Of a DNA stretch of 64,000 nt, positions 1 through 8,939 are shown in pieces; position 1 is the first letter of the stretch; every line of letters begins with the position of its first letter. The notes beneath the pieces are model-generated. The model was not told the DNA's origin. It ran no database searches and worked only from the letters and a program-made list of their open reading frames with translations. The stretch comes from Clostridiales bacterium (GTDB lineage Bacteria; Bacillota; Clostridia; Lachnospirales; Lachnospiraceae), in contig JAJQCD010000038.1 of the NCBI GenBank assembly GCA_021202925.1, positions 61,870-125,869 of the forward strand, written 5' to 3'. The translations under genes and the position numbers were made by a program.

Positions 1-262
1 CATCGCACTTGATATAATTCATCGTGTCGTAAATCGCCATTCCCGCGGTCACGGAACCGCCGGGGCTGTTGATATATAAATTAATATCCTTGGACGGATC
101 TTCTGACTCCAGAAATAACAGCTGCGCAACCACCAGGCTGGCAGAGACGTCCGTCACTTCTTCTCCAAGAAAAATGATTCTCTCTTTTAACAACCGGGAA
201 TAAATATCGTAAGAGCGCTCTCCTCTGCTGGTCGACTCAATCACATAAGGTACCAATGGCAT
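1..262 (-). CDS. clpP: ATP-dependent Clp protease proteolytic subunit (partial, N-terminus only)
   Basis: Serine peptidase core of the Clp protease, which degrades unfolded or tagged proteins in the cytoplasm with a ClpX or ClpC ATPase. The translated start reads [19 protein letters not shown], followed by the family's conserved stretch around [18 protein letters not shown], which leads towards the catalytic serine. The gene runs off the left edge after about 87 residues, so the catalytic Ser-His-Asp are not in view. The ATG at 260-262 follows a GGAGG about 8 bases upstream. It lies 155 bp downstream of tig on the same strand, the usual tig-clpP order; clpX would be expected beyond the edge. 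Confidence 0.95.
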   Translation of the reverse strand, partial: MPLVPYVIESTSRGERSYDIYSRLLKERIIFLGEEVTDVSASLVVAQLLFLESEDPSKDINLYINSPGGSVTAGMAIYDTMNYIKCD

Positions 263-387
263 TGCAAATTCCTCCGTCTTTCCTATGAGGTTGTCAGCGG
301 ACATAACGATTCCCGACAGGAACAGAACGCGCCTGCACACATTCCTCTTCCTCCGGCCGGGATATCGCTCATCCGTCTATCTGTCCC

Positions 388-405
388 GGCGCCCCGCCGG
401 GCGCC
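388..405 (-). other. GC-rich stem-loop between tig and clpP
   Basis: A GGCGCC/GGCGCC inverted repeat with a six-base loop lies just past the tig stop codon. There is no U-run after it on the minus strand, so it is not a standard terminator. It may be a processing or stability hairpin in a tig-clpP transcript. Confidence 0.3.
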
Positions 406-417
406 CATTCCATTCAT

Positions 418-1701
418 TTATACAAGCTTCGCTTCCGCGACAAGGAAGTCAATGGCCTCCTGGCACTTGATATCTTCCCGGATCTGGTCGAGACCGTCCT
501 CACCGAGAGCCTCCCGGACCTTGTCTGCTTCCATCTTGTAATTCGTCGCCATGCTGGTAATCTGCTGATTCACCGCTTCCTCGGTCGCTTCCAGGCTCTC
601 CGCCTTCGCTACCGCCTCAAGCACCAGTCTGGTGCGGATCCGTGACTCGGCTGACGGATGCATCTGCTCCTTCAGCGTATCCAGAGTCATACCGGTAAAC
701 TGCATGTACTGATCCAGCGTAATGCCCTGCGACTGCAGGCGGGCACTGTAATCGTTCACCATACTCCGGATCTGCTGATCAATCATCGGCTCCGAAATAT
801 CCATCGTCGCGTTCTCGACTACCTTCTTAACGACATTGTCCTCGTTCTCCGCGGTTGCCTGCGCCTGCTTCTTCTCTGCCAGTTTTGCCCGAATGTCCGC
901 CTTATATTCATCAAGGGTATCAAATTCAGAAACTTCACCGGCAAATTCATCATCCAGCTCCGGAAGTTCTTTGGTCCGAATCTCCTTGACCGTCACCTGG
1001 AACGTCGCCGGCTTGCCGGCCAGTTCCTTCGCATGATACTCCTCCGGGAAGGTCACGGTCACTTCCACTTCCTCTCCGGCGTTCTTGCCAACCAGCTGAT
1101 CCTCAAACGTATCAATAAAGGAATGGGAGCCGATCTTCAGGGAATAATCCTCAGCCTTGCCGCCCTCAAAAGGCTCGCCATCAATAAAGCCTTCGAAATC
1201 GATCGTCACCTCATCGCCATCTTCCACGGCACGCTCCACTATCACCAAACGGGAATTCTGGTCCTGAACCTTCTTCAGCTCGGTGTCCACGTCCTCATCC
1301 GTCACTTCCGGTCTGGCGCGCTCCACCTCAATGCCCTTGTACTCACCCAGGGTCACTTCCGGCTTCACAGCCACCTCCGCTGTATAAATAAATGGCTTTC
1401 CCTTCTCTGCCTGCACAATCGAGACTTCCGGTCTGGACACAATCTCCAGTCCACTCTCTTCCGCTGCATCCGGATAGGAATGATCCAGTGCTTCCTGAAT
1501 CGCATCCTCATACAGGACGTCCACTCCGTAATACTTCTCGACCATCACCTGGGGAGCCTTGCCCTTGCGGAATCCCGGAATATTGAATCTGCTTCTGTTC
1601 TTCTTATAAGAAGCAGTCAAAGCCTTATTAAAATCTTCCGCCGACACCTCAACGGTCAGTTTCGCCATATTTTTCTCTAAATTCTCTACCTGTAAGCTCA
1701 T
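418..1701 (-). CDS. tig: Trigger factor, ribosome-associated chaperone
   Basis: Trigger factor binds the ribosomal exit tunnel near protein L23 and shields nascent chains; it also has a peptidyl-prolyl isomerase domain. The 427-residue length is normal. The ribosome-docking signature GFRKGKAP is at residues 43-50, an FKBP-like domain spans about 155-245, and a long helical C-terminal arm follows. The start is the ATG at 1699-1701. AAGGAGG lies about 10 bases upstream, and a second ATG sits between the two (see the minigene finding). An extended -10 box lies about 65 bp upstream. clpP follows on the same strand. Confidence 0.97.
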   Translation of the reverse strand: MSLQVENLEKNMAKLTVEVSAEDFNKALTASYKKNRSRFNIPGFRKGKAPQVMVEKYYGVDVLYEDAIQEALDHSYPDAAEESGLEIVSRPEVSIVQAEKGKPFIYTAEVAVKPEVTLGEYKGIEVERARPEVTDEDVDTELKKVQDQNSRLVIVERAVEDGDEVTIDFEGFIDGEPFEGGKAEDYSLKIGSHSFIDTFEDQLVGKNAGEEVEVTVTFPEEYHAKELAGKPATFQVTVKEIRTKELPELDDEFAGEVSEFDTLDEYKADIRAKLAEKKQAQATAENEDNVVKKVVENATMDISEPMIDQQIRSMVNDYSARLQSQGITLDQYMQFTGMTLDTLKEQMHPSAESRIRTRLVLEAVAKAESLEATEEAVNQQITSMATNYKMEADKVREALGEDGLDQIREDIKCQEAIDFLVAEAKLV

Positions 1702-1765
1702 CTCATGAGTTCCTCCTTAAATCTGTGTGTGGTCGTCCCGGCATGGCGTCACACTTCAAGTTACC

Positions 1766-1774
1766 ATTATAGCA
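1766..1774 (-). promoter_or_regulatory. Extended -10 promoter of tig
   Basis: The minus strand carries TGCTATAAT, a perfect -10 hexamer with a TG extension. No good -35 hexamer is visible 16-18 bp upstream, which is compatible with an extended -10 promoter. Confidence 0.5.
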
Positions 1775-1859
1775 TAGTGTTTCTTCAATTACCAGTATTA
1801 TTTTTTGTGAATTTTTATGCCAAAATGAAAACATAAAAGCATCAGAAAGGAAATCGATC

Positions 1860-2330
1860 ATGGATCATATGGAAATTGAACGAAAATACAAAATCGAACA
1901 TCTGCCGGAGGATTATGCATCCTGGCCCAGCACGCAGATGGAACAGGCCTATCTCTGTACCGCCCCGGTTGTCCGTGTACGCCGCGACGGCGACGAATAC
2001 TATCTGACGTACAAATCCGGCGGCCTGCTGGCCCGCGCCGAATACAATCTGCCGCTGACGGCGGAAGCATATGAACATCTGCGGGACAAAGCCGACGGCA
2101 TCCGCATCACCAAGCGCAGATACCGCATCCCCATCGAGAAAACCGCTCTTACCATCGAACTGGATATCTTTGAAGGCGTCTACGAAGGGCTGATGCTTGC
2201 CGAAGTGGAATTCCCATCTCTCGAAGAGGCAAACGCGTTCGTTCCGCCAGCCTGGTTCGGAGAAGATGTCACACTCTCCGGCAAATATCAGAATTCCCGC
2301 CTGAGCCAGAAGCTGCAGACGGACCTCTAA
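1860..2330 (+). CDS. CYTH domain protein (triphosphate-tunnel metalloenzyme family)
   Basis: The 156-residue protein begins MDHMEIERKYKI, containing the ExExK motif (EIERK) that defines CYTH enzymes such as CyaB-type adenylate cyclase, thiamine triphosphatase and inorganic triphosphatase. Later acidic and basic strands (RVRRDGDEYYLTYKSGG, ITKRRYRIP, TIELDIFEGVYEGL, AEVEFPS) match the alternating charged strands of the tunnel fold. This suggests a metal-dependent triphosphate-binding enzyme; the substrate cannot be told from sequence. AGAAAGGA precedes the ATG. It is one of few plus-strand genes here, and its stop codon overlaps the stop codon of the convergent gene downstream. Confidence 0.85.
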   Translation: MDHMEIERKYKIEHLPEDYASWPSTQMEQAYLCTAPVVRVRRDGDEYYLTYKSGGLLARAEYNLPLTAEAYEHLRDKADGIRITKRRYRIPIEKTALTIELDIFEGVYEGLMLAEVEFPSLEEANAFVPPAWFGEDVTLSGKYQNSRLSQKLQTDL

Positions 2331-2731
2331 GGCAACACGGAATCATTCCCGACGTCAGACGGTTCCTCTGCCCATCCTGCATACAGCGTCAGTGACTCTG
2401 CAACCTCCTCCCCCTCCATATCCCAGACCACCGTACAATCCGGATCCCGATACCACCCGGTAAAAACAAAGCCCTGCCGGGTCGGATCCTCCGGTGCGTC
2501 CAGCAAATCTCCATACATTCGCTCCTGGCTTTCAACAGCCGTTCCACCCTGCGAATCAAACGTTACGGTATAACCGCTCTTTGAAATCGCAAAAGCGATC
2601 ACTGCCACAAGCAAAATACTTAAAACAATGATAATCCTATTCAGTGTGCCGACTGACAGATTTACCCGGTCATACAGTCCGCGCATCTGTCTCTCGTAAG
2701 GCTTCTTCCCATCCCTCTCCTCACTCGACAT
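2327..2731 (-). CDS. Small membrane-anchored protein with one InlB B-repeat-like domain
   Basis: The protein has 134 residues. The first 31 or so are charged and probably cytosolic. A single hydrophobic segment follows at about 32-50 (LNRIIIVLSILLVAVIAFAI). The outer part has the pattern YTVTFDSQGGTAVESQ, then GFVFTGWYRDPDC, then LTLYAGW, which is one Listeria-Bacteroides B-repeat (Flg_new type). Such repeats are normally found in tandem in long surface proteins, so one copy on a short tail anchor is unusual. Function is unknown. It is convergent with the CYTH gene and its stop codon overlaps that gene's stop codon. Confidence 0.75.
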   Translation of the reverse strand: MSSEERDGKKPYERQMRGLYDRVNLSVGTLNRIIIVLSILLVAVIAFAISKSGYTVTFDSQGGTAVESQERMYGDLLDAPEDPTRQGFVFTGWYRDPDCTVVWDMEGEEVAESLTLYAGWAEEPSDVGNDSVLP

Positions 2732-2810
2732 GGATCCGTCTCCTCTCCGTCACCGTTTTTCGTTTTTTCTATTCACAATCAGACAGAACATCGTCTCCGT
2801 CCCGTACGCA

Positions 2811-2850
2811 CAAGAGACAGCCAACCAGTCTTTCTGTCGGCTGTCTCTTG
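2811..2850 (-). other. Strong stem-loop downstream of mglC
   Basis: A 12-bp perfect inverted repeat (CAAGAGACAGCC) surrounds a 16-base loop, about 30 bp past the mglC stop codon. A partial extra copy of AAGAGACAG lies just before it in the direction of transcription. There is no long U-run, so termination is possible but not proven. It may instead protect the 3' end of the mgl message. Confidence 0.5.
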
Positions 2851-2880
2851 CTGTCTCTTTGTATCATACAGGAGATGGCT

Positions 2881-3933
2881 TTATTTGCGAACCAGATACT
2901 TTCTCATATCAATTGCACAGGCAATAAGAATAATCAGACCCTTGATGATATACAGCATATTCGCATCAACGGAAAGGAAGTTCAGACCGGCGAAAATAAT
3001 CTGCAGCAACAGAACACCGACTACAATTCCGCTGATCCGGCCAATACCGCCGACAAAGGAGACGCCGCCGATGACACAGGCTGCAATTGCGTCACACTCA
3101 TAGTTGAGACCGGTATTTGCGTTCGCAGACGCGATACGCGCACCATCGAAGAATCCGGTAATCGCATACATAACTCCCGCCAGGACAAAAACCATCATAA
3201 TGGTCCTCGTCACATTGACTCCGGACACATTCGCTGCTTCCTCGTTGGAACCGACCGCGAACATGTTCTTGCCAAATGTTGTCTTATTCCATATAATCCA
3301 CATGATCACAGTCAAAATCACTGCATAAAGCACATACATCGGAACAGCCACGTTCCCGATCTTGAACAGTGTACCAGTGACCAGCGAACGATAGCTGTCC
3401 GTCAGGCCGGAAAGTGTCTGTCCATTGTTCGTACCATTCTTCAGGTACATCAGAATCACGCCATAGGTGATCAGCTGTGTGGAAAGTGTTACAATAAAAG
3501 GATGGAGTTTGAAATTCGCCACACTGAAACCATTGACCAGGCCGACCACACCGCCGACCACAATCACAATCAGAAATACTACGATAATGGGTGGCGCACT
3601 GGTCATATCCGGGAACACCTTGAATGTTGTCGTCAGCAATGACGCGGAAATACAGGCCGACAGGCCGACCACACGACCTGCAGAAATATCAGTACCGGTC
3701 AGCACAATGCAGCCGCCGATTCCAAGCGCGATCGGCAGCTTTGCCGCCGTCAGAGAAATGATATTCACAATGGAAGAAAGGCCGAGAAATGCCGGCACTC
3801 TCCAGGATATGTAGATAACTGCAAGCAGAATAATAATATACATCGCATTATTCAGCAGAATATCACCTATTTTCTTCTTGTTCTGCGAAGCAGCTTTGGA
3901 AGCTTCCTTCGCGGATGATTTGTTGTCTGCCAC
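2881..3933 (-). CDS. mglC: Galactose/methyl-galactoside-type ABC transporter permease
   Basis: Membrane channel of a ribose/galactose-class sugar importer, family BPD_transp_2. The 350-residue protein has a charged N-terminus (MADNKSSAKEASKAASQNKKK) and then about 8-10 hydrophobic segments. Family-typical stretches are visible: LTAAKLPIALGIGGCIVLTGTDISAGRVVGL, GLVNGF, and FAVGSNEEAANVSGV. The start ATG at 3931-3933 follows a GGAGGG. It lies 20 bp downstream of mglA. MglC-type proteins pair as a dimer with the double-domain ATPase MglA. The exact sugar is inferred from the family, not shown. Confidence 0.93.
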   Translation of the reverse strand: MADNKSSAKEASKAASQNKKKIGDILLNNAMYIIILLAVIYISWRVPAFLGLSSIVNIISLTAAKLPIALGIGGCIVLTGTDISAGRVVGLSACISASLLTTTFKVFPDMTSAPPIIVVFLIVIVVGGVVGLVNGFSVANFKLHPFIVTLSTQLITYGVILMYLKNGTNNGQTLSGLTDSYRSLVTGTLFKIGNVAVPMYVLYAVILTVIMWIIWNKTTFGKNMFAVGSNEEAANVSGVNVTRTIMMVFVLAGVMYAITGFFDGARIASANANTGLNYECDAIAACVIGGVSFVGGIGRISGIVVGVLLLQIIFAGLNFLSVDANMLYIIKGLIILIACAIDMRKYLVRK

Positions 3934-3953
3934 GATTGTTTCCCTCCTGTCCT

Positions 3954-5450
3954 TTATACATACTTCGCAGCGAGCGTCATAATCTCCTCCTGCGATGTGT
4001 TGCGTGCGTCTACCTCACCGGCCAGTCTTCCACCGGACATAACCAGAATCCGGTCACATACGCCCAGAAGCTCCGGCATCTCGGACGACACCATGATTAC
4101 CGTTTTCCCCTGCTTTGCCAGATTCAGAATCAGTTCATAAATCTCATACTTCGCGCCAACGTCGATACCACGCGTCGGCTCATCCAGAAGCAGCACCTCC
4201 GGGTCTGTCAGGAGCCATCTGGCCAGAATGACCTTCTGCTGGTTGCCGCCGGACAGCGAGCGGATCTGCGTCTTCTGGCTCGGAGTCTTGGTCTCCATGG
4301 CTTTGATTCCCCACTCAGTCGCGTCATACATTTTTTTATCACTTAAAAACGGACCGTTCTTATATTTGGGAAGGCTGGAAATCGTTGTGTTCGCCTGAAT
4401 GTCACGAATTCCAAAGATTCCCGTTGCACGCCGTTCCTCCGTCAGCATCGCGAACTTATTTCTGAGAGATTCCCTCGCGTTACGATTCATCATCCGCTTT
4501 CCATGTAACCAGACTTCTCCGCTTCTGCGCGTCGCAATACCGAAAATATTCTCTAACAGTTCCGTCCGACCGGATCCATCCAGTCCCGCCACGCCAAGCA
4601 CCTCGCCCTGTCTTGCCACAAATGAGACATCCCGCAACAGCGAATATTCCGCGGTCATATTCTTTACTTCCAGCATTGGTTCGCCAACCACATTGTCCTT
4701 TTCCGGATACCGATTCGTCAGTTCGCGTCCGACCATCAGCCGGATGATCTCATTCATCATCAGATCCTTCGCAGCCTTTGTTGCGACCCACTGACCATCG
4801 CGCATGATTGTCACTTCATCGGAAATCCGCAGAATCTCTTCCATCTTGTGGGAAATATAGATGATACCGCATCCCTGATCGCGAAGCATATTGATGATGC
4901 GGAACAGATGCTCAACCTCTTCCTCTGTCAGGGAAGAAGTCGGTTCGTCAAATACAATGACCCTGGAATTGAAGGAGACCGCTTTCGCAATCTCGACCAT
5001 CTGCCTCTGTGAAACCGGCATCGTGCTCATAACCGTCTTCGGATCCACATGCACATCCAGTTTATCAAAAACAGCCTTTGTTGCGTCGTACATCTTTTTC
5101 TCACTGGTTAACGGACACCATTTCGAAATCTTCGGGAAACGTCCCAGCCACATATTATCCATGACATTGCGCTTCAGAGCCTGGTTTAACTCCTGATGCA
5201 CCATGGCAACACCATTCTCAAGCGCCTCCTTTGAAGTCCGGAAACTGACTTCCTTCCCATCCAGATAAATATGGCCGCTGTCCTTGCTGTACACACCGAA
5301 CAGACACTTCATCAGCGTAGATTTCCCAGCGCCGTTCTCTCCCATCAGTGCATGAACCGTCCCGGCTTTTACCGTCAGGGATACATTGTCAAGCGCCTTA
5401 ACACCGGGAAACGACTTGCAGATATTTTCCATTCTTAAAAGGGCTTCCAA
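3954..5450 (-). CDS. mglA: Galactose/methyl-galactoside-type ABC transporter ATP-binding protein
   Basis: Energises sugar import by MglC. The 498-residue protein holds two ABC domains in tandem, as in RbsA/MglA. The first has an intact Walker A (GENGAGKST), signature VSQRQMVEIAKA and Walker B VIVFDEPTSSL. The second has the degenerate Walker A AGLDGSGRTEL that is typical of this family, with a normal signature (LSGGNQQKVILARWL) and Walker B (VLLLDEPTRGID). The gene lies between mglB and mglC, with a stem-loop separating it from mglB. Confidence 0.95.
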   Translation of the reverse strand: MEALLRMENICKSFPGVKALDNVSLTVKAGTVHALMGENGAGKSTLMKCLFGVYSKDSGHIYLDGKEVSFRTSKEALENGVAMVHQELNQALKRNVMDNMWLGRFPKISKWCPLTSEKKMYDATKAVFDKLDVHVDPKTVMSTMPVSQRQMVEIAKAVSFNSRVIVFDEPTSSLTEEEVEHLFRIINMLRDQGCGIIYISHKMEEILRISDEVTIMRDGQWVATKAAKDLMMNEIIRLMVGRELTNRYPEKDNVVGEPMLEVKNMTAEYSLLRDVSFVARQGEVLGVAGLDGSGRTELLENIFGIATRRSGEVWLHGKRMMNRNARESLRNKFAMLTEERRATGIFGIRDIQANTTISSLPKYKNGPFLSDKKMYDATEWGIKAMETKTPSQKTQIRSLSGGNQQKVILARWLLTDPEVLLLDEPTRGIDVGAKYEIYELILNLAKQGKTVIMVSSEMPELLGVCDRILVMSGGRLAGEVDARNTSQEEIMTLAAKYV

Positions 5451-5479
5451 ACTGGCACCTCCTTATCTCACCCTACAGA

Positions 5480-5512
5480 ATACGCAGCCGCATGAAATAC
5501 ACGGCTGCGTAT
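5480..5512 (-). other. Intercistronic stem-loop between mglB and mglA
   Basis: An 11-bp perfect inverted repeat (ATACGCAGCCG) flanks an 11-base loop in the 126-bp gap after mglB. No U-run follows. Hairpins of this kind after binding-protein genes commonly protect the upstream message, so more binding protein than ATPase is made; that role is inferred here. Confidence 0.55.
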
Positions 5513-5576
5513 CGTCAATCATTCATTTTCCCGTCTGCAACAATAACAGGACATTCTCCTGAATCATTGCCAGAAC

Positions 5577-6770
5577 TTATTCCTCGCCAGTGTAGGTAGC
5601 ATACGGAATGTTGACGCGCCAGGTGCCTACTACGTTATCCGCATCGACATCCGCGAAGGTGTCTGCGCCGGTCGAGTAGTTCACGACGATCTGAGCAATC
5701 GTCTCAGCCATACCATCCGCATCCTGCTTGATGGTTCCAACCATGGTTCCCTTGGCAATCGCATCCTTTGCTGCGTCCGTAGCGTCAACACCAAATACCG
5801 GAATCACGGTAGCGCTGCCATCCTCGAGGTTGTAACCACCATTCTGCAGAGCAGTTACAGCACCGATCGCCATCTCATCGTTATTCGCGATGACCAGTTC
5901 AACCATATTGCCATTCGCCTCACTGTACTGAGAAAGAATGGTCTGCATATAATTGTTGGTAGCCGCTGCGGACCATGCACCATCCTGGTCAACCAGATAG
6001 AGGTTTGTATTGCTGCTGTCATAGAAGGAAAGCTCCGGCTTGCCGGCCGCGGTCAGAACCGCATTGGCATCTTCCACACCATACTGAGTACGTGCAATCG
6101 CTTCCGCATTGCCCTCCTGACCCTTAAACATCACATAGGAGATCACGCCGTCACCGTTCAGATCTACCGCATCATAATTCTCTACCAGATACTCGCCGAT
6201 CATCTCGCCCTGCATATGGCCGGCCATCTCATAATCCGTTCCAACAAACACAGCCTTGTCATAGCTGCTGACTGCTTCCTCGCTCACGGAACGGTTGAAG
6301 AAGATCACCGGAATATCCTGTGCGCTTGCCAGGTCAATGATGTTCTTCGCCGCATCGTCCGAGCCGCTGTCTACCAGGTTCACAACCAGAAGCGAGGTGC
6401 CCTTCGCAATGGCGGTATTGACCTGCTCCGTCTGCGTTGTCTGACTGTTGTTGCTGTCATAATCCTGATAGGAAACGCCCTTCGCATCCAGATCGGCATC
6501 GAGTGCGGAACGAACACTGGAGATGTAGGTATCACCATAGGTGTAATAGAATACGGAAATCTCGCCGTCAATTCCTGCTGTCTCAGCCGCTTCCGTAACC
6601 TCAGCCGCTTCCGTCTCCGCCGCCTCAGCCTCTGCTGCCGCAGCTGTCGTCTCTGCCGCTGCCGCCGTTGTCTCTGCCGTTGAAGAAGAACTGCTTCCTC
6701 CACACGCCGCCAGGGATAATGCCATGCAGGATGCCATAGTGAGTGCCAATGCTTTCTTTGTCAGTCTCAT
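5577..6770 (-). CDS. mglB: Galactose/glucose-type sugar-binding lipoprotein
   Basis: Solute receptor of the MglBAC importer, anchored outside the membrane. The 397-residue protein has a signal peptide ending in the lipobox LAACG (Cys at about 23). A spacer rich in Ala, Glu and Thr with repeated ETTAAAAE units spans about 30-65. The periplasmic-binding type 1 (RbsB/MglB) fold follows. VFYYTYGDTYISSVR, LLVVNLVDSGS, VIFFNRSV and VIANNDEMAIGAV are family hallmarks of galactose-binding proteins, and LNGDGVISYV resembles the calcium-binding loop of MglB. The start ATG is followed by MRLTKKALALTMA. Confidence 0.93.
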   Translation of the reverse strand: MRLTKKALALTMASCMALSLAACGGSSSSSTAETTAAAAETTAAAAEAEAAETEAAEVTEAAETAGIDGEISVFYYTYGDTYISSVRSALDADLDAKGVSYQDYDSNNSQTTQTEQVNTAIAKGTSLLVVNLVDSGSDDAAKNIIDLASAQDIPVIFFNRSVSEEAVSSYDKAVFVGTDYEMAGHMQGEMIGEYLVENYDAVDLNGDGVISYVMFKGQEGNAEAIARTQYGVEDANAVLTAAGKPELSFYDSSNTNLYLVDQDGAWSAAATNNYMQTILSQYSEANGNMVELVIANNDEMAIGAVTALQNGGYNLEDGSATVIPVFGVDATDAAKDAIAKGTMVGTIKQDADGMAETIAQIVVNYSTGADTFADVDADNVVGTWRVNIPYATYTGEE

Positions 6771-6834
6771 GTTCTAAAATCCTCCCTTTGCAATTATTTT
6801 GTCAAAATTGCCTGTCTTCCAAGCTGACAAGCCT

Positions 6835-6840
6835 ATTATA
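6835..6840 (-). promoter_or_regulatory. Candidate -10 box for mglB
   Basis: A perfect TATAAT on the minus strand sits about 65 bp upstream of the mglB start. The -35 region is poor, with only a TGGATT-like match about 17 bp further up. That would suit a promoter needing an activator such as the YesN-type regulator encoded upstream. The surrounding 6781-6926 stretch is AT-rich and holds no gene. Confidence 0.4.
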
Positions 6841-6926
6841 CTGTGAAAACTAAATAAAATCCATATAATTTTATTTTTTTATTTATAGATTTTTTTCAAC
6901 TATTTCAAATCATGTCACTTTTCTGA

Positions 6927-7958
6927 TCATTCTGTCCTCACTGCCTCTCTCTCCACAACCCGCTGCGGGCACATATAATATTTCCCCTCCGTCAGTTCGA
7001 TCGTATCCGGAATTTCTTCACCGGTCACTTCACTCATGGCGATAGCGAACAATACTCTCGCGTACTGTTTCAGATCAATCTGCACCGTTCCCGCCAGCCT
7101 CCCGCGCGCAATGGCATCCAGGGCGGGGGTGGTTCCATCGATTCCCACAACAAAGACGGAATCGATATCCGCCCTCTCCAGCGCATCCACCGCACCGAGC
7201 GCCATATCATCGTTGTTACTGATGACGACCTCAATCTGTTCCGGATACTGATTCAGCCACTGTTCCATGAGGGCGGAAGCCTGCGTCCGCTCCCAGTTGG
7301 CAATCCCGCCGGCCAGCCGTTCGACCGGAACTCCTGCATCCTTCAGCGTCTGGATCGACCATTCCGTGCGGATCAGCGAGTCCTGATGGCTGGATTCGCC
7401 TTCCAGGAGCACATAGCTGATCACACCATCGCCATTGGGATCGACATCCTCAGGGGTATTCCGGAAATGATCGGCGATCATGCCGCCCTCCAGAACCGCA
7501 GACTCTTTGGCGTCCGAACCGACATAATAGAGTCTGTCCCATCGATTCATATCCTCCTCAACCGGCTGCCGGTTGAAAAACACAGTCGGTATCTCCGCCG
7601 TAGACACGCGGTCGATGACACCGGAAGCGTCCATACGATCCACCAGATTGACGATCAGCGCGTCGCAACCCAGGGAGATCAGCCGTTCTACCTGACTGTT
7701 CTGTGTGCTCTGGTTTCCTTTGGCGTCCTGAAAATCAAGCGTGACACGGGCGCCGGTTTCCAGTTCGTATTCTTTCACCCGCTTTTCCAGTTCGGCGCGG
7801 ACATTATTGATAAAGGTATCGTCCGAACGATACAGACAGACACCGATGCGAATCGAATTCTTTTCTTCCTTTTTCTCTGCCTTGCAGGCAGAACACAGGC
7901 AGAATGCCGCCAGCAAAAGGATTGCTACTGATCTTCTGAGGATAGTTCCGCGCAACAT
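6927..7958 (-). CDS. Second galactose-type sugar-binding lipoprotein
   Basis: A 343-residue paralogue of MglB. The N-terminus (MLRGTILRRSVAILLLAAFC) is a signal peptide with lipobox CSAC; a short charged linker AEKKEEKN then replaces the long Ala/Glu spacer of MglB. The same hallmarks appear: IGVCLYRSDDTFINNVR, ALIVNLVDR, PTVFFNRQP, NGDGVISYVLLEGE, VISNNDDMALGAVDAL. It sits directly after the membrane-anchored sensor protein and before mglB. It could be an extra receptor for the transporter or a ligand-presenting partner for the adjacent sensor kinase. The context favours a sensing role but does not prove it. Confidence 0.88.
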   Translation of the reverse strand: MLRGTILRRSVAILLLAAFCLCSACKAEKKEEKNSIRIGVCLYRSDDTFINNVRAELEKRVKEYELETGARVTLDFQDAKGNQSTQNSQVERLISLGCDALIVNLVDRMDASGVIDRVSTAEIPTVFFNRQPVEEDMNRWDRLYYVGSDAKESAVLEGGMIADHFRNTPEDVDPNGDGVISYVLLEGESSHQDSLIRTEWSIQTLKDAGVPVERLAGGIANWERTQASALMEQWLNQYPEQIEVVISNNDDMALGAVDALERADIDSVFVVGIDGTTPALDAIARGRLAGTVQIDLKQYARVLFAIAMSEVTGEEIPDTIELTEGKYYMCPQRVVEREAVRTE

Positions 7959-7970
7959 ATCGATTCCTTT

Positions 7971-8939
7971 CTACTCCACCGGATAAAGCATTTTCTCATA
8001 CTGCGGCTGATACAGTTCCTGTTTTGTAATATAATAGCTCTGAAATTCCGTCTCGCCCTGCGAGACGTCTCCCCGGATTGCTGCAACCGCCTGCCGGATG
8101 CTTAGATATCCCATCGTATAATCATCCGTCACACAGATACCCGTAATCCATCCGCGATCGAGATCATTTAAAACCGACAGCGTGGTCCCCCGTCCATACA
8201 GCTCTTCCACACTAGATGCCCCCGCGCGATCCAGACGCAGCAGGGAGGCCGCCCATTCCAGACTCTGCTGGTCAGCCGCGACAAGAATCGTTCGCCTGGC
8301 AGCGGTCAGAGAAGTGGTCTCCGCCAGAAAAGACGGTTCCCGCGCATTCACGGAATACGTCACCGGAAATCCCGCATCCTTCAGAACCTCCACGATCCCA
8401 TCTGAGAAATGGCGGGATGCGGAGTCCTTGTATGACGCGGAAAGGATCCAGACAGGTGTTCCCTTCTCATGACCCACCTCGATCTGTCTGCCAAGCAGTC
8501 TCCCCATCTCTTCATAATCAACGGAGAGAAGCGCCGCTGCCCGGCTTCCGCCCGTTCCGGTATTGACTGCCACGAAGGGAACCGTCGCCGCGCCGCCGGA
8601 CATTTCCGCCGCGAATCGTTCCTCATCAACCGGAACCACAACCAGCGCGTCGGCTCCGTCCTGCTGTTCCCGGTTGACCCGCTCCATCTGCTGTTCGTGA
8701 CTGCCCGCCTCATACAGGGTCAGAAAACTGACGTCCGCATTCCACTCCATGGCCGCCTGCTCCATTCCCTTGCGAAAATTGGTGTAATTGGCGTCCGTGT
8801 CATCGTCTATAATCACGGAAATCCGGTATACCTGTCTCTCCTGTTCCTTAATGATCAGATTGGTAGAAGACAGAAGAAAAAGGACGACAAGAACAGCCGC
8901 ATACAAAACCCACAGTATCTTTTCCTTTTTACTGATCAT
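7971..8939 (-). CDS. Membrane-anchored sugar-binding (RbsB-like) sensor protein
   Basis: The 322-residue protein starts at the ATG at 8937-8939 and overlaps the kinase stop codon by 11 bases. The N-terminus (MISKKEKILWVLYAAVLVVL) is an uncleaved membrane anchor, with no lipobox. The rest resembles a periplasmic-binding type 1 domain: VYRISVIIDDDTDANYTNF, ALVVVPVDEERF, VPFVAVNTG, TILVAADQQSLEWA. In related Clostridia operons such a protein accompanies a YesM-type kinase and probably presents sugar to it. That role is inferred from position and anchor type. Identity to MglB is low. Confidence 0.75.
   Translation of the reverse strand: MISKKEKILWVLYAAVLVVLFLLSSTNLIIKEQERQVYRISVIIDDDTDANYTNFRKGMEQAAMEWNADVSFLTLYEAGSHEQQMERVNREQQDGADALVVVPVDEERFAAEMSGGAATVPFVAVNTGTGGSRAAALLSVDYEEMGRLLGRQIEVGHEKGTPVWILSASYKDSASRHFSDGIVEVLKDAGFPVTYSVNAREPSFLAETTSLTAARRTILVAADQQSLEWAASLLRLDRAGASSVEELYGRGTTLSVLNDLDRGWITGICVTDDYTMGYLSIRQAVAAIRGDVSQGETEFQSYYITKQELYQPQYEKMLYPVE

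Noticed and set aside
6216..6683. Long open frames opposite mglB and the cobalamin genes
   Set aside because: They mirror real genes in other frames, with low-complexity or Arg-rich translation, no ribosome-binding sites and no recognisable domains.
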